Origin: Mucilaginibacter sp. UR6-1
Lineage (GTDB): Bacteria > Bacteroidota > Bacteroidia > Sphingobacteriales > Sphingobacteriaceae
Assembly: GCF_020880975.1 (NCBI RefSeq)
Contig: NZ_JAJIWP010000003.1
Location: forward strand, 930,001 to 994,000
Reading direction: 5' to 3'
DNA length: 64,000 nucleotides
Positions 26,981 to 35,934 of the stretch are shown here, piece by piece. Both the position numbers and the translations under genes were made by a program. The number at the start of each line of letters is the position of its first letter. The stretch's first letter is position 1. The notes under the pieces were generated by a model that saw only the letters and a list, made by a program, of their open reading frames with translations, was not told the DNA's origin and ran no database searches.

Positions 26981-27889
26981 ATGAACAATTCCAGGAGAAA
27001 TTTTTTAAAGGGTGCCGCTGTATTGGCTGCCGCCTCGGCCATACCGGGTAACCTGTTAGCCGCCGATAATAAGCTGCAGCGCACCGTTTTGCAGCTCTAT
27101 TCGGTACGTGATGAAATGCGTGCCGACCCGAAAGCTACGCTTAAACGCCTGGCCGAACTGGGCTACCGCCACGTAGAACATGCCAACTATGCCGACCGTA
27201 AATTCTATGGTTTTACCGTAAAGGAGTTTAAAGCCATATTGAATGATAATGGCCTTACCATGCCAAGTGGCCACACCACCATGGCGCGGCAGGATTGGGA
27301 TACTTCTAAAAACGATTTTACTGATAAATGGAAACAGACAGTTGAAGATGCCGCCGTTATTGGCCAGCGCTTTGTGATCAGCCCGTCATTATCAGGCGCT
27401 GCCATGATGGTTGATGAAATGAAGCCTTATATGGATCAGTTTAACAAATGCGGCGAGCTATGCAAAAAGCATGGCATGAAATTCGGCTACCATAACCACG
27501 ATTTTGAATTTGAACAGCGCGTTGGCGGTGTACTTTTGTTTGATTTTATGCTGCAAAATACCGATCCGGCGCTGGTTGCACAGCAATTGGATATGGGCAA
27601 TATGTACATGGCGGGTGCCAACGCGATGGATTATATCAAAAAATACCCAAACAGGTTTGAGCTGATGCATGTGAAGAACATGATCAAAGTAGGCGATGAA
27701 AACGGTAAACCCAAATACGAGAGCTGCCAGCTTGATAAAGGCTTACTGCCATTAAAACAGATACTTAAAGCCGCCCGTAAAACCGCCGGAACATCATATT
27801 TTGTGATAGAGCAGGAAGAATACCAGGGTTTGGGCCAAAGCGAAAGTGCGGGTATCGATCTGCAGGTGATGAAAAAATGGGGCTATTAG
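26981..27889 (+). CDS. Tat-exported sugar phosphate isomerase/epimerase-like TIM barrel
   Basis: The 302-residue product begins NNSRRNFLKGAAVLAAA, a twin-arginine signal, followed by a xylose-isomerase-like TIM barrel (LQLYSVRDEM, GYHNHDFEFE, LDMGNMYMAG, HVKNM). The fold binds a divalent metal through Glu, Asp and His residues and is used by isomerases, epimerases and 3-keto-glycoside lyases. Periplasmic export makes a phosphorylated substrate unlikely. The ATG at 26981 is chosen over an upstream TTG because it starts exactly at the Tat signal. It opens a same-strand cluster of oxidoreductases, so a role in keto-sugar processing is inferred. Confidence 0.85.
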   Translation: MNNSRRNFLKGAAVLAAASAIPGNLLAADNKLQRTVLQLYSVRDEMRADPKATLKRLAELGYRHVEHANYADRKFYGFTVKEFKAILNDNGLTMPSGHTTMARQDWDTSKNDFTDKWKQTVEDAAVIGQRFVISPSLSGAAMMVDEMKPYMDQFNKCGELCKKHGMKFGYHNHDFEFEQRVGGVLLFDFMLQNTDPALVAQQLDMGNMYMAGANAMDYIKKYPNRFELMHVKNMIKVGDENGKPKYESCQLDKGLLPLKQILKAARKTAGTSYFVIEQEEYQGLGQSESAGIDLQVMKKWGY

Positions 27890-28018
27890 TAACTTATTTA
27901 TCGCATAATACTTTTTTAATAATAAAGTTATTATGTTTGAAAAACACGGCTTATCATAGCCGAACCTAAGTTTAGCGCCCTGTTAGCGTTAAATTATCAA
28001 TACTGATAAAAAGTTTTA

Positions 28019-28570
28019 ATGGACAGAAGAGTTGCAATAAAAAATCTGGCATTGGTATTAGGCGGAGCTACGCTTTTTCCGAAGGATATACTTGCGGGCG
28101 GCAAAAACCTCATTCAGCTAAACAATTTGAGCATCAGCCCGGCGCAGGAGAAACTGCTGGCTGAGGTTGCCGAAACTATCATTCCTAAAACTACAACTCC
28201 CGGCGCCAAAGATATGGGCCTGCACCTGTTTGCACTGCTTATGCTTAACGATTGTTATGGCAAGCAGGATCAGCAGCAGTTTACCGAAGGCTTAAAACAA
28301 TTTGCCGCCATCGTTGCAAAACAGAGTGCCAAACCATTCGCCCTGTGGCCGCAGGCGCAGCGTGAGGCGCTGTTGCTTTCTATCGAACAAAAAAACGATC
28401 TCCCTGCCGAACTGAACAGGTTTTACCGCATTACCAAGGATAAAACAGTGCAGGGCTATACGCAATCAAAATATTTCATGACAAAAAAGGTGGTTTACGA
28501 ACTTGTGCCAAGCAGGTACAACGTGAACGTGCCTGTTAAAACTAAAAATACAGCAGTTAAGCATGGCTAA
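28019..28570 (+). CDS. Gluconate 2-dehydrogenase subunit 3 family protein (small subunit of GMC dehydrogenase)
   Basis: The 183-residue protein starts MDRRVAIKNLALVLGGA, a Tat-like signal, and carries the subunit-3 domain (residues about 35-165, including VAETIIPKTTTPGAKDMG). In membrane-linked sugar dehydrogenases this subunit carries the signal that exports the flavoprotein partner. Its last eight bases overlap the GMC gene, fitting a stoichiometric complex. Confidence 0.9.
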   Translation: MDRRVAIKNLALVLGGATLFPKDILAGGKNLIQLNNLSISPAQEKLLAEVAETIIPKTTTPGAKDMGLHLFALLMLNDCYGKQDQQQFTEGLKQFAAIVAKQSAKPFALWPQAQREALLLSIEQKNDLPAELNRFYRITKDKTVQGYTQSKYFMTKKVVYELVPSRYNVNVPVKTKNTAVKHG

Positions 28571-30281
28571 TTTGAACATCGACAGCGTTAAGGAACGCAC
28601 ATTTGATGCCATTGTTATTGGATCGGGAATAAGCGGGGGTTGGGCTGCGAAGGAATTGACAGGTAAAGGCCTTAAAACACTGGTGCTTGAGCGTGGCCGC
28701 GATGTTAAGCATAATGTTGATTACCCAACCACCAACATGTATCCCTGGGAGTTTAAACACCGTAACGAAATGCCATTGGCCGTACGGGAGGAAAATCCTA
28801 TTGTTTCACGCTGCTACGCTTTTCATGAGGATGCGGCTCACTTTTTTGTAAAGGATAAGGAGCATCCTTATATACAGGAAAAACCTTTTGACTGGATACG
28901 TGGCTACCAGGTAGGCGGTAAATCGTTACTGTGGGCACGCCAAACCCAGCGCTGGAGCGACTTTGACTTTGAAGGCCCTGCACGTGATGGCTTCGCTGTT
29001 GACTGGCCTATACGCTACGCAGACATTGCACCGTGGTACAGCTACGTCGAAAAATTTGCCGGTATATCAGGCAATAAGGATGGCATTGCCGAACTCCCCG
29101 ATGGTGAGTTTTTACCGGGTTTTCCTTTAAACACGGTCGAAAAATATTTTAGCGATCACGTTAAAAAAACATATAATAACCGCCACGTCATCAGCGCGCG
29201 TTGCGCGCACCTTTCAAAACCGGAGCCCATCCATTTTGAACAGGGCAGGGTGCAGTGCCAAAACCGGGTGCTTTGCCAGCGTGGTTGTCCGTTTGGTGGT
29301 TACTTCAGCAGCAATGCCTCAACCATCCCTTGGGCCATGAAATCAGGTAACATGACTTTGCGCCCGTTTTCAGTAGTGCAATCGATTATCTACGATGAAA
29401 GCAAAGGAAAAGCTACCGGCGTACGTGTTATCGACACTAATACCAACGAAGTTATAGAGTATTACGCCCGCATTATTTTTGTTAATGCCGCGGCGCTTAA
29501 TACTAACATGATATTGCTTAATTCTACCTCAAACCGTTTCCCCAACGGTTTGGGTAATGATAGCGGCGTGCTGGGTAAATACGTAGCATTCCACCTGTAT
29601 ACAGCTACCGTTAATGCCGATGTAGATGGCTTTACCGAGTTTAAAACCGAAGGCCGTAACCCTGCCGGCGGCGGCTACATTCCCCGGTTCCGCAATGTTC
29701 AAAAGCAGGAAACCGACTTTTTACGTGGCTATGCTGCCGGTTTAGGCGCGTACCGCTCAACCCATACTGATTCATCAGGCGTAGGCAGTAAACTGAAAAA
29801 CGCCCTGGGCAGTCCTGAACTGGGCGGCTGGAAGGTTGGCTCGCACATGATGGGCGAAACCATACCTAAGGAAAGCAACTACGTAAAGCTGGATAAGGAT
29901 CAGAAAGATCAATGGGGTATGCCGTTGCTGCGCATCTCGGTTGATTATGATGATAACGACCGCAAAATGACCAATGACTACCTGGAGCAGGTAAGCGAGA
30001 TGTTTGAAACCGCGGGCTTTAAAAACATCCGTAAAGAAATAACCAAGGGCAAAGCACCGGGTTTGGACATTCATGAAATGGGCGGTGCCCGTATGGGGCA
30101 CGATCCTAAAACATCCGTACTCAACAAATGGAACCAGGTACACACCTGCAGCAACGTTTTTGTTACTGATGGCGCCAGCATGACATCCACCGCATGCCAA
30201 AACCCATCATTAACCTATATGGCATTTACCGCCCGCTCGGTTGATTATGCCGTAAGTGAAATGAAAAAAGGAAACCTTTAA
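28563..30281 (+). CDS. GMC-family FAD-dependent sugar dehydrogenase (glucoside 3-dehydrogenase-like)
   Basis: The 572-residue flavoprotein has an N-terminal FAD-binding motif VIGSGISGGWAAKEL, the segment GGKSLLWARQTQRWS, and C-terminal HEMGGARMG and CQNPSLT motifs of the GMC active site. Cysteines 232, 238 and 242 form C-x5-C-x3-C, a possible iron-sulfur ligand set as described for glucoside 3-dehydrogenase large subunits. There is no signal peptide, so it probably leaves the cytoplasm bound to the Tat-bearing small subunit encoded just upstream. It would oxidise a sugar hydroxyl, perhaps at C3, and pass electrons to a cytochrome c; a candidate is encoded 4 kb downstream. Confidence 0.9.
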   Translation: MANLNIDSVKERTFDAIVIGSGISGGWAAKELTGKGLKTLVLERGRDVKHNVDYPTTNMYPWEFKHRNEMPLAVREENPIVSRCYAFHEDAAHFFVKDKEHPYIQEKPFDWIRGYQVGGKSLLWARQTQRWSDFDFEGPARDGFAVDWPIRYADIAPWYSYVEKFAGISGNKDGIAELPDGEFLPGFPLNTVEKYFSDHVKKTYNNRHVISARCAHLSKPEPIHFEQGRVQCQNRVLCQRGCPFGGYFSSNASTIPWAMKSGNMTLRPFSVVQSIIYDESKGKATGVRVIDTNTNEVIEYYARIIFVNAAALNTNMILLNSTSNRFPNGLGNDSGVLGKYVAFHLYTATVNADVDGFTEFKTEGRNPAGGGYIPRFRNVQKQETDFLRGYAAGLGAYRSTHTDSSGVGSKLKNALGSPELGGWKVGSHMMGETIPKESNYVKLDKDQKDQWGMPLLRISVDYDDNDRKMTNDYLEQVSEMFETAGFKNIRKEITKGKAPGLDIHEMGGARMGHDPKTSVLNKWNQVHTCSNVFVTDGASMTSTACQNPSLTYMAFTARSVDYAVSEMKKGNL

Positions 30282-30320
30282 AATCAATTAAGTTAAATAA
30301 ACTATACATCAGTACTTACC

Positions 30321-31769
30321 ATGACAAAAGAAACTGAAAACAATTCGAGAAGAAGTTTTATTAAAAGCGGGGCGATAGCAGCCGCCTCTTTCATGATTGT
30401 GCCACGCCATGTGCTTGGCGGTAAAGGCTTTATAGCACCAAGCGATAAGCTGATTGTTGCCGGCGTAGGTGCAGGCGGTAAAGGTAAAAGCGATATTGCC
30501 AACTTTTACAAAAGCGGTAAGGCCGAGATAGCTTACCTGTGCGATGTTGATGATCGTGAAGCGGCAGAATCTGTAAAGAACTTTCCGAAAGCTAAATACT
30601 ACAAGGATTGGCGCAAACTGCTTGAAAAAGAACACAAGCATATTGATGCCGTTTCGGTTTCAACGCCCGATCATAACCACGCCATTATCGGCCTGGCAGC
30701 CATGCAGCTTAAAAAGCACGTTTACATACAAAAACCATTAACCCACGATATTTATGAGGCCCGTATTTTAACTGAGGCTGCTAAAAAATATAAGGTAGTA
30801 ACCCAAATGGGTAACCAGGGTTCATCAGGCGATGGTGTAAGGCAGTTAAAGGAATGGTTTGATGCAGGCCTGATAGGTGATGTTAATACCATTTACTGCT
30901 GGACAGACCGCCCCGTATGGCCACAAGGTATTCCATGGTCAAAAAACAAGGCATCGGTTCCAAAAGAACTGGATTGGGACCTTTGGCTGGGTACAGCTCC
31001 TTACAAAGATTATATTGAAAAATTAGTGCCGTTTAACTGGCGCGGCTGGTGGGATTACGGTACAGGCGCTCTTGGTGATATGGGCTGCCACATTATGGAG
31101 CCTGCCTTCCGTTTGCTTGATCTTACTTATGTTAAGGATGTACAATCAAGCGTGGGTACGGTTTATACCGACATTTTCAGGAAAGGTTATTTCCCTGAAA
31201 GCTGCCCTCCATCAAGCCACATTACCTTAACATTCCCTAAAACCGCCAAAACACAGGGCGATGTTACCGTACACTGGATGGATGGCGGCATTCAGCCTGA
31301 AAGACCGGCAGAGCTTGCCCCTAATGAAACATTTGGCGATGGCGGCAACGGTATGCTGTTCATTGGTTCAAAAGGTAAAATGATGGCCGGTACGTACGCG
31401 GTTAACCCGCAACTGCTGCCATTGTCACGCACTAAAGAGGCCAATGTTCCGCAAACTGTTAAGCGTGTTAAAGGCGGCGACGAAGGGCACTATGCACAAT
31501 GGGTTGAAGCTTGTTTAGCAGGTTACGGTAAAATGGAAGTAAGTTCACCGTTTGAGATCGCTGGTCCGTTAACTGAAGCGTTGCTGATGGCCAACCTTTC
31601 TATCAGAGGCCATGCTGTTGAGGTAAAGAATGACAAGGGTGAAAGCTCATTCCCTGGTAATGATATTAAACTGATTTGGGATAACCAGAACATGAAGGTA
31701 ACCAACTTTGATGCCGTTAACCAGTTTGTAAAACGCGAATACCGCGAGGGTTGGAAACTGGGTGTTTAA
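30321..31769 (+). CDS. Tat-exported Gfo/Idh/MocA family oxidoreductase
   Basis: This 482-residue protein starts NNSRRSFIKSGAIAAAS (Tat signal), then a Rossmann domain with GVGAGGKGKSDI and the conserved substrate-binding motif YIQKPLTHD. The C-terminal alpha/beta domain includes DMGCHIMEPAF. Family members bind NAD(P) tightly and act on sugars; exported ones are inferred to carry cofactor through Tat and may catalyse redox-neutral steps such as glycosidic-bond cleavage with internal hydride transfer. It follows the GMC gene by 39 bp and is probably in the same operon. Confidence 0.9.
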   Translation: MTKETENNSRRSFIKSGAIAAASFMIVPRHVLGGKGFIAPSDKLIVAGVGAGGKGKSDIANFYKSGKAEIAYLCDVDDREAAESVKNFPKAKYYKDWRKLLEKEHKHIDAVSVSTPDHNHAIIGLAAMQLKKHVYIQKPLTHDIYEARILTEAAKKYKVVTQMGNQGSSGDGVRQLKEWFDAGLIGDVNTIYCWTDRPVWPQGIPWSKNKASVPKELDWDLWLGTAPYKDYIEKLVPFNWRGWWDYGTGALGDMGCHIMEPAFRLLDLTYVKDVQSSVGTVYTDIFRKGYFPESCPPSSHITLTFPKTAKTQGDVTVHWMDGGIQPERPAELAPNETFGDGGNGMLFIGSKGKMMAGTYAVNPQLLPLSRTKEANVPQTVKRVKGGDEGHYAQWVEACLAGYGKMEVSSPFEIAGPLTEALLMANLSIRGHAVEVKNDKGESSFPGNDIKLIWDNQNMKVTNFDAVNQFVKREYREGWKLGV

Positions 31770-31819
31770 TTACGCCCGTCGCCTGAGCGAATAAATATCT
31801 GAGAATATAAACACAACCG

Positions 31820-32971
31820 ATGAAACTGAAATTAGCAATGATTGGCGGTGGGCAGGGTGCCTTTATTGGCGCTATCCACCGCATTGCCTCACGTATTGAT
31901 GACCATTATGAACTGGTGGCCGGTGCATTCAGCAGCAATGCCGAAAAATCACGCGCCAGCGGCTTAGCACTTGGTGTATCGCCTGAGCGCGCCTACACTT
32001 CGTACCAGGAGCTTATTGAAAAAGAAAAGCAACTGCCCGAGGATGAACGCGTACAGGTGATCAGCATAGTAACGCCTAACCACGTACACTTTGAGCCAAC
32101 CAAACTGGCTCTGGAGAATGGTTTTCATGTGATATTGGATAAACCCATGACCTTCTCGTTAAACGAGGCAAAGGAACTGGAAAAGGTGGTAAAGAGCAGT
32201 GGTAAGCTGTTTTGCTTAACGCATACCTACACCGGTTATCCAATGGTTAAAGAGGCAAGGCAACTCATTGCTTCAGGCAAAATTGGTAAAGTACGTAAAG
32301 TTTATGTGGAGTATCCGCAGGGATGGTTAAGCACCTTTTTAGAAGGAGAGGACAACAAACAGGCCTCATGGCGTACCGACCCGGGCAAGAGCGGTATTGC
32401 CGGTGCCATGGGCGATATTGGTACCCATGCCTTTAACCTGGCTGAATACGTTAGCGGCCTGCAAACCACTAAGCTAAACGCCGATATTAATGTAGTAGTT
32501 GAAGGCCGTAAGCTGGATGATGACGGCGCGGTGTTGTTGAAATATGACAATGGTGCAAGCGGCGTGCTTATGGCTACACAAATTGCAGCGGGCGACGAAA
32601 ATAACGTTAAGATTCGTGTTTATGGCGAAACAGGCGGAATAGAGTGGCAGCAGGACATAGCGAATACATTATTGGTCAAATATCTGGATAAGCCAACCGA
32701 AATATGGCGCACCGGCGGCGGTTACACAAGTAGCTATGTAACCGGTAACATGCGTGCGCCTGCCGGTCACCCCGAAGGTTACCTGGAAGCATTCGCTAAC
32801 CTGTATAAAAATTTCGCCTTAACAGTTAAAGCAACCATTGAGGGTAAAGAAGCAGAGGCCGTATGGCTTGATTTTCCGGGTGTGGAAGAGGGCGTACGCG
32901 GTATGGCGTTTGTTGAGAATGTGATCGCCTCGGGCAAATCGGATAAAAAATGGACTGATTTTGTGATCTAA
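31820..32971 (+). CDS. Cytoplasmic Gfo/Idh/MocA family sugar oxidoreductase
   Basis: The 383-residue protein lacks a signal peptide and begins directly at the Rossmann fold (AMIGGGQGAFIGAIH). The motif VILDKPMTFS carries the conserved Lys-Pro pair, and GDIGTHAFNLAEY holds the likely catalytic histidine. It should oxidise or reduce a sugar or inositol carbon with NAD(P). Lying between an exported paralogue and a TIM-barrel isomerase gene, it may reduce a 3-keto sugar after import. The exact substrate cannot be read from sequence. Confidence 0.9.
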   Translation: MKLKLAMIGGGQGAFIGAIHRIASRIDDHYELVAGAFSSNAEKSRASGLALGVSPERAYTSYQELIEKEKQLPEDERVQVISIVTPNHVHFEPTKLALENGFHVILDKPMTFSLNEAKELEKVVKSSGKLFCLTHTYTGYPMVKEARQLIASGKIGKVRKVYVEYPQGWLSTFLEGEDNKQASWRTDPGKSGIAGAMGDIGTHAFNLAEYVSGLQTTKLNADINVVVEGRKLDDDGAVLLKYDNGASGVLMATQIAAGDENNVKIRVYGETGGIEWQQDIANTLLVKYLDKPTEIWRTGGGYTSSYVTGNMRAPAGHPEGYLEAFANLYKNFALTVKATIEGKEAEAVWLDFPGVEEGVRGMAFVENVIASGKSDKKWTDFVI

Positions 32972-32988
32972 AACCAATAAAAACATAT

Positions 32989-34044
32989 ATGAGAACCATT
33001 AAAGGACCCGGAATATTTTTAGCACAGTTTGTTGGCCCTAACGCGCCGTTTGATAACCTGAAATCTATTTGCGATTGGGCAAAGGGTTTAGGCTACAAAG
33101 GTGTGCAACTGCCAACCAATGATCCGCATTATATCGACATACAAAAAGCTGCCGAAAGCCAAACTTATGCCGACGAAATAAAAGGCATTGTTAACGAGGC
33201 CGGTTTAGAGATCACCGAACTTTCAACCCACCTGCAAGGTCAGTTGGTTGCCGTTAACCCGGCTTACGATCAGTTGTTTGACGCCTTTGCGCCCGAGCAA
33301 TATCGTAATAACCCAAAAGCCCGTCAGGAGTGGGCGGTACAGCAGTTAAAATATGCTGCTAAGGCATCGCAAAACCTGGGTTTGAATGCGCACGTAACCT
33401 TTAGTGGCGCGCTGATATGGCAAACCGTTTACCCATGGCCGCAGCGCCCTGCGGGTTTGGTTGATACCGCTTTTACCGAGCTGGCCAAACGCTGGGAACC
33501 TATCCTGAACGTGTTTGACGAGCATGGCATCGACCTTTGCTACGAGATTCACCCGGGTGAGGATCTGCATGATGGTATTACTTATGAGATGTTCCTTGAA
33601 AAGGTGAACAATCATAAGCGTGCATGCTTATTATACGATCCATCGCACTTTGTGCTGCAATGCCTGGATTATCTGGAATACATCGACATTTACCACGAAC
33701 GGATCAAAATGTTCCACGTTAAGGATGCCGAGTTTAACCCGACCGGCAGGCAGGGTGTATATGGAGGTTATCAAAACTGGGTTGACCGTGCAGGCCGTTT
33801 CCGCTCGTTAGGTGACGGGCAGGTTGACTTTAAGGCTATATTCAGCAAAATGGCAGCTTACGATTTTGAAGGCTGGGCCGTGTTGGAGTGGGAATGTGCC
33901 CTTAAACACCCGGAAGATGGCGCGCGCGAAGGTGCCGAGTTCATCAAGAGCCACATCATCCACGTAACCGATCACGCCTTTGACGACTTTGCGTCGGCCG
34001 GCGGCGATGAAGCGTATAACAGAAGATTGCTGGGGTTGGAGTAA
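32989..34044 (+). CDS. Cytoplasmic sugar phosphate isomerase/epimerase-like TIM barrel
   Basis: The 351-residue protein is a xylose-isomerase-like TIM barrel without signal peptide. Visible pieces are the first strand region GIFLAQFVG, LCYEIHPGEDLHDG, LYDPSHFVLQ, KMFHVKDAEF and VLEWECALKHPEDG; the Glu/Asp/His residues in these form the expected metal site. It starts 17 bp after the Gfo/Idh/MocA gene and ends at a terminator. It may interconvert keto sugars formed by the neighbouring dehydrogenases. Confidence 0.9.
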   Translation: MRTIKGPGIFLAQFVGPNAPFDNLKSICDWAKGLGYKGVQLPTNDPHYIDIQKAAESQTYADEIKGIVNEAGLEITELSTHLQGQLVAVNPAYDQLFDAFAPEQYRNNPKARQEWAVQQLKYAAKASQNLGLNAHVTFSGALIWQTVYPWPQRPAGLVDTAFTELAKRWEPILNVFDEHGIDLCYEIHPGEDLHDGITYEMFLEKVNNHKRACLLYDPSHFVLQCLDYLEYIDIYHERIKMFHVKDAEFNPTGRQGVYGGYQNWVDRAGRFRSLGDGQVDFKAIFSKMAAYDFEGWAVLEWECALKHPEDGAREGAEFIKSHIIHVTDHAFDDFASAGGDEAYNRRLLGLE

Positions 34045-34055
34045 ACCTCACCCAA

Positions 34056-34082
34056 CCCTCTCCATAGGAGAGGGCTTTTTTT
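34056..34082 (+). terminator. Rho-independent terminator inside the sugar-oxidation cluster
   Basis: An 8-bp stem CCCTCTCC/GGAGAGGG (34056-34063 and 34067-34074) with a three-base loop is followed by C and seven Ts. It separates the dehydrogenase/isomerase operon from the cytochrome c gene. Confidence 0.88.
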
Positions 34083-34104
34083 ACAAGTAGCTTAAACTAT
34101 ACCT

Positions 34105-34611
34105 ATGAAAAAACTCTTTATACTACTTGCCGCAGGGCTGCTATTTGCATCATGCGGTGGTGAAAGTAAAACTAATACCGGGGATGCCGATACCACGGCA
34201 GCCGATGGTACAGAAGTAGCCGCTCCTGACTCTGTTGCGGATAACGATACTTTGATCGCTGCCGACAAACCGGTGTCGCCACCGGCTGAAAAGCAAGAGC
34301 AGCCAGAACAAACCGAGAAGCCGGAAAAGAAAGAAAAGCCTGAATTGGCTGCCGGTTCGGCAAAGGGTGGTGAGTTGATCAAAGCGAGCGATTGCCTTAC
34401 CTGCCATAAAGAAGATGTTAAACTGGTGGGCCCGGCTTATGCCGATGTTGCTAAAAAGTACCAGCCAACCGCGGCTAATATTGATATGCTTGCCGATAAA
34501 GTGATTGCCGGTGGCTCGGGCAACTGGGGCCAGATACCCATGAGCCCGCATCCTAATGTGTCAAAAAATGATGCAAAAGAGATGGTAAAGTATATATTAG
34601 CGGTTAAATAA
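34105..34611 (+). CDS. Lipoprotein c-type cytochrome
   Basis: The 168-residue protein has a lipoprotein signal (LLFASCGG, lipidated Cys near residue 17), an acidic and Pro/Glu/Lys-rich linker (residues about 25-90), and a single-haem cytochrome c domain with CLTCH and a distal methionine in IPMSPHP. The linker would tether the haem domain at a distance from the membrane. It is a natural electron acceptor for the GMC dehydrogenase encoded upstream, as cytochrome c subunits serve related sugar dehydrogenases. Confidence 0.88.
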   Translation: MKKLFILLAAGLLFASCGGESKTNTGDADTTAADGTEVAAPDSVADNDTLIAADKPVSPPAEKQEQPEQTEKPEKKEKPELAAGSAKGGELIKASDCLTCHKEDVKLVGPAYADVAKKYQPTAANIDMLADKVIAGGSGNWGQIPMSPHPNVSKNDAKEMVKYILAVK

Positions 34612-34637
34612 CAATTAAACCAAACAAACCATAAAAA

Positions 34638-35879
34638 ATGACCTTTACTAACCGCTTTAAATTATCAGCCATGATGTTCCTGGAGTTTTTCATCTGGGGT
34701 GGCTGGTTTGTTACGCTGGGCACGTATCTTAAATCGCTTAATGCTACTGATTTTCAAAATGGGGTTGCTTATGCTACCCAATCATGGGGGGCTATCATTG
34801 CGCCGTTCATTATCGGCCTGATTGCCGATAAATATTTTTCAGCTCAAAAAGTATTGGGCGTATTGCACCTGATAGGCGGTGCGCTGCTATGGTATGCCAC
34901 AACAATTACCAACTTTGATGGCTTTTACCCTGTAATTTTAGCTTATATGATTGTTTACATGCCTACATTGGCTTTAGTAAATTCGGTAGCATTTAAGCAA
35001 ATGAAAGATCCGAGCAAGGAGTTTCCGCCAATACGTGTATTGGGTACTTTCGGTTGGATAATAGCAGGCGTTACCATTGGCTGGTTAGGCTGGGAAAAAA
35101 GCAACCAACTGGTGCTTACCTTTAAAATGGCCGGTACGGCATCGCTATTGTTAGGTTTGTTGAGCTTTACTTTGCCTGACACGCCTCCGGCTAAAAAGGG
35201 TCAAAAAACCACCTTTGGTGATATTATCGGTCTGGATTCTATCGGCTTGTTAAAAAATAAATCGTACCTCACATTTTTCCTGGCATCGGTGGCTATCTGT
35301 GTGCCTTTGGCATTTTATTACAACTTTACTAACCGCTTTTTAAACGAGGTAGGTATGGAGAAAGCTGCCGGTATACAAACAGGCGGTCAAATTTCTGAAT
35401 TATTATTTATGATCCTGATGCCATTGTTCTTTGTACGTTTAGGGGTTAAAAAGATGCTTGCTTTTGGTATGCTTGCCTGGGTAATACGTTATGTGTTTTT
35501 TGCATACGGCAATGCCGATACCAATTATTATATGCTGATTGCAGGTATTGTTTTACATGGTATCTGTTATGATTTCTTTTTTGTTACAGGCCAAATTTAT
35601 ACCGATAACCTGGCAGGCGAACGTTTTAAAAGTGCTGCACAGGGTTTTATTACCCTTGCTACCTATGGCGTAGGTATGCTTATTGGTTCTTACATTTCAG
35701 GCCCGATAGTAGATCACTGGAAAATAGGTGAAAATGCGCATAACTGGCAATCAATATGGTTGGTGCCTGCAGGTATAGCTGCTGTGGTACTTTTAGTATT
35801 CCTGTTGCTGTTCAAAGATAAAAAACACGTTGAAACACAGCCCGGTGTTGATGCCGAGGACGCCGAAATTGTATTGTAA
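34638..35879 (+). CDS. MFS permease, nucleoside:H+ symporter-like
   Basis: The 413-residue integral membrane protein has about 12 hydrophobic helices and N-terminal features of the nucleoside/H+ symporter branch (LSAMMFLEFFIWGGWFVTLG, then APFIIGLIADKYFS). It is encoded 26 bp after the cytochrome gene and before another Tat-exported isomerase gene, so in this setting it more likely imports the keto-sugar or monosaccharide product than a nucleoside. Confidence 0.82.
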   Translation: MTFTNRFKLSAMMFLEFFIWGGWFVTLGTYLKSLNATDFQNGVAYATQSWGAIIAPFIIGLIADKYFSAQKVLGVLHLIGGALLWYATTITNFDGFYPVILAYMIVYMPTLALVNSVAFKQMKDPSKEFPPIRVLGTFGWIIAGVTIGWLGWEKSNQLVLTFKMAGTASLLLGLLSFTLPDTPPAKKGQKTTFGDIIGLDSIGLLKNKSYLTFFLASVAICVPLAFYYNFTNRFLNEVGMEKAAGIQTGGQISELLFMILMPLFFVRLGVKKMLAFGMLAWVIRYVFFAYGNADTNYYMLIAGIVLHGICYDFFFVTGQIYTDNLAGERFKSAAQGFITLATYGVGMLIGSYISGPIVDHWKIGENAHNWQSIWLVPAGIAAVVLLVFLLLFKDKKHVETQPGVDAEDAEIVL

Positions 35880-35934
35880 TTAAACTAAACGACAAATACT
35901 TAATCAAAGTAAATAACAATAAAAAATATTGCAC

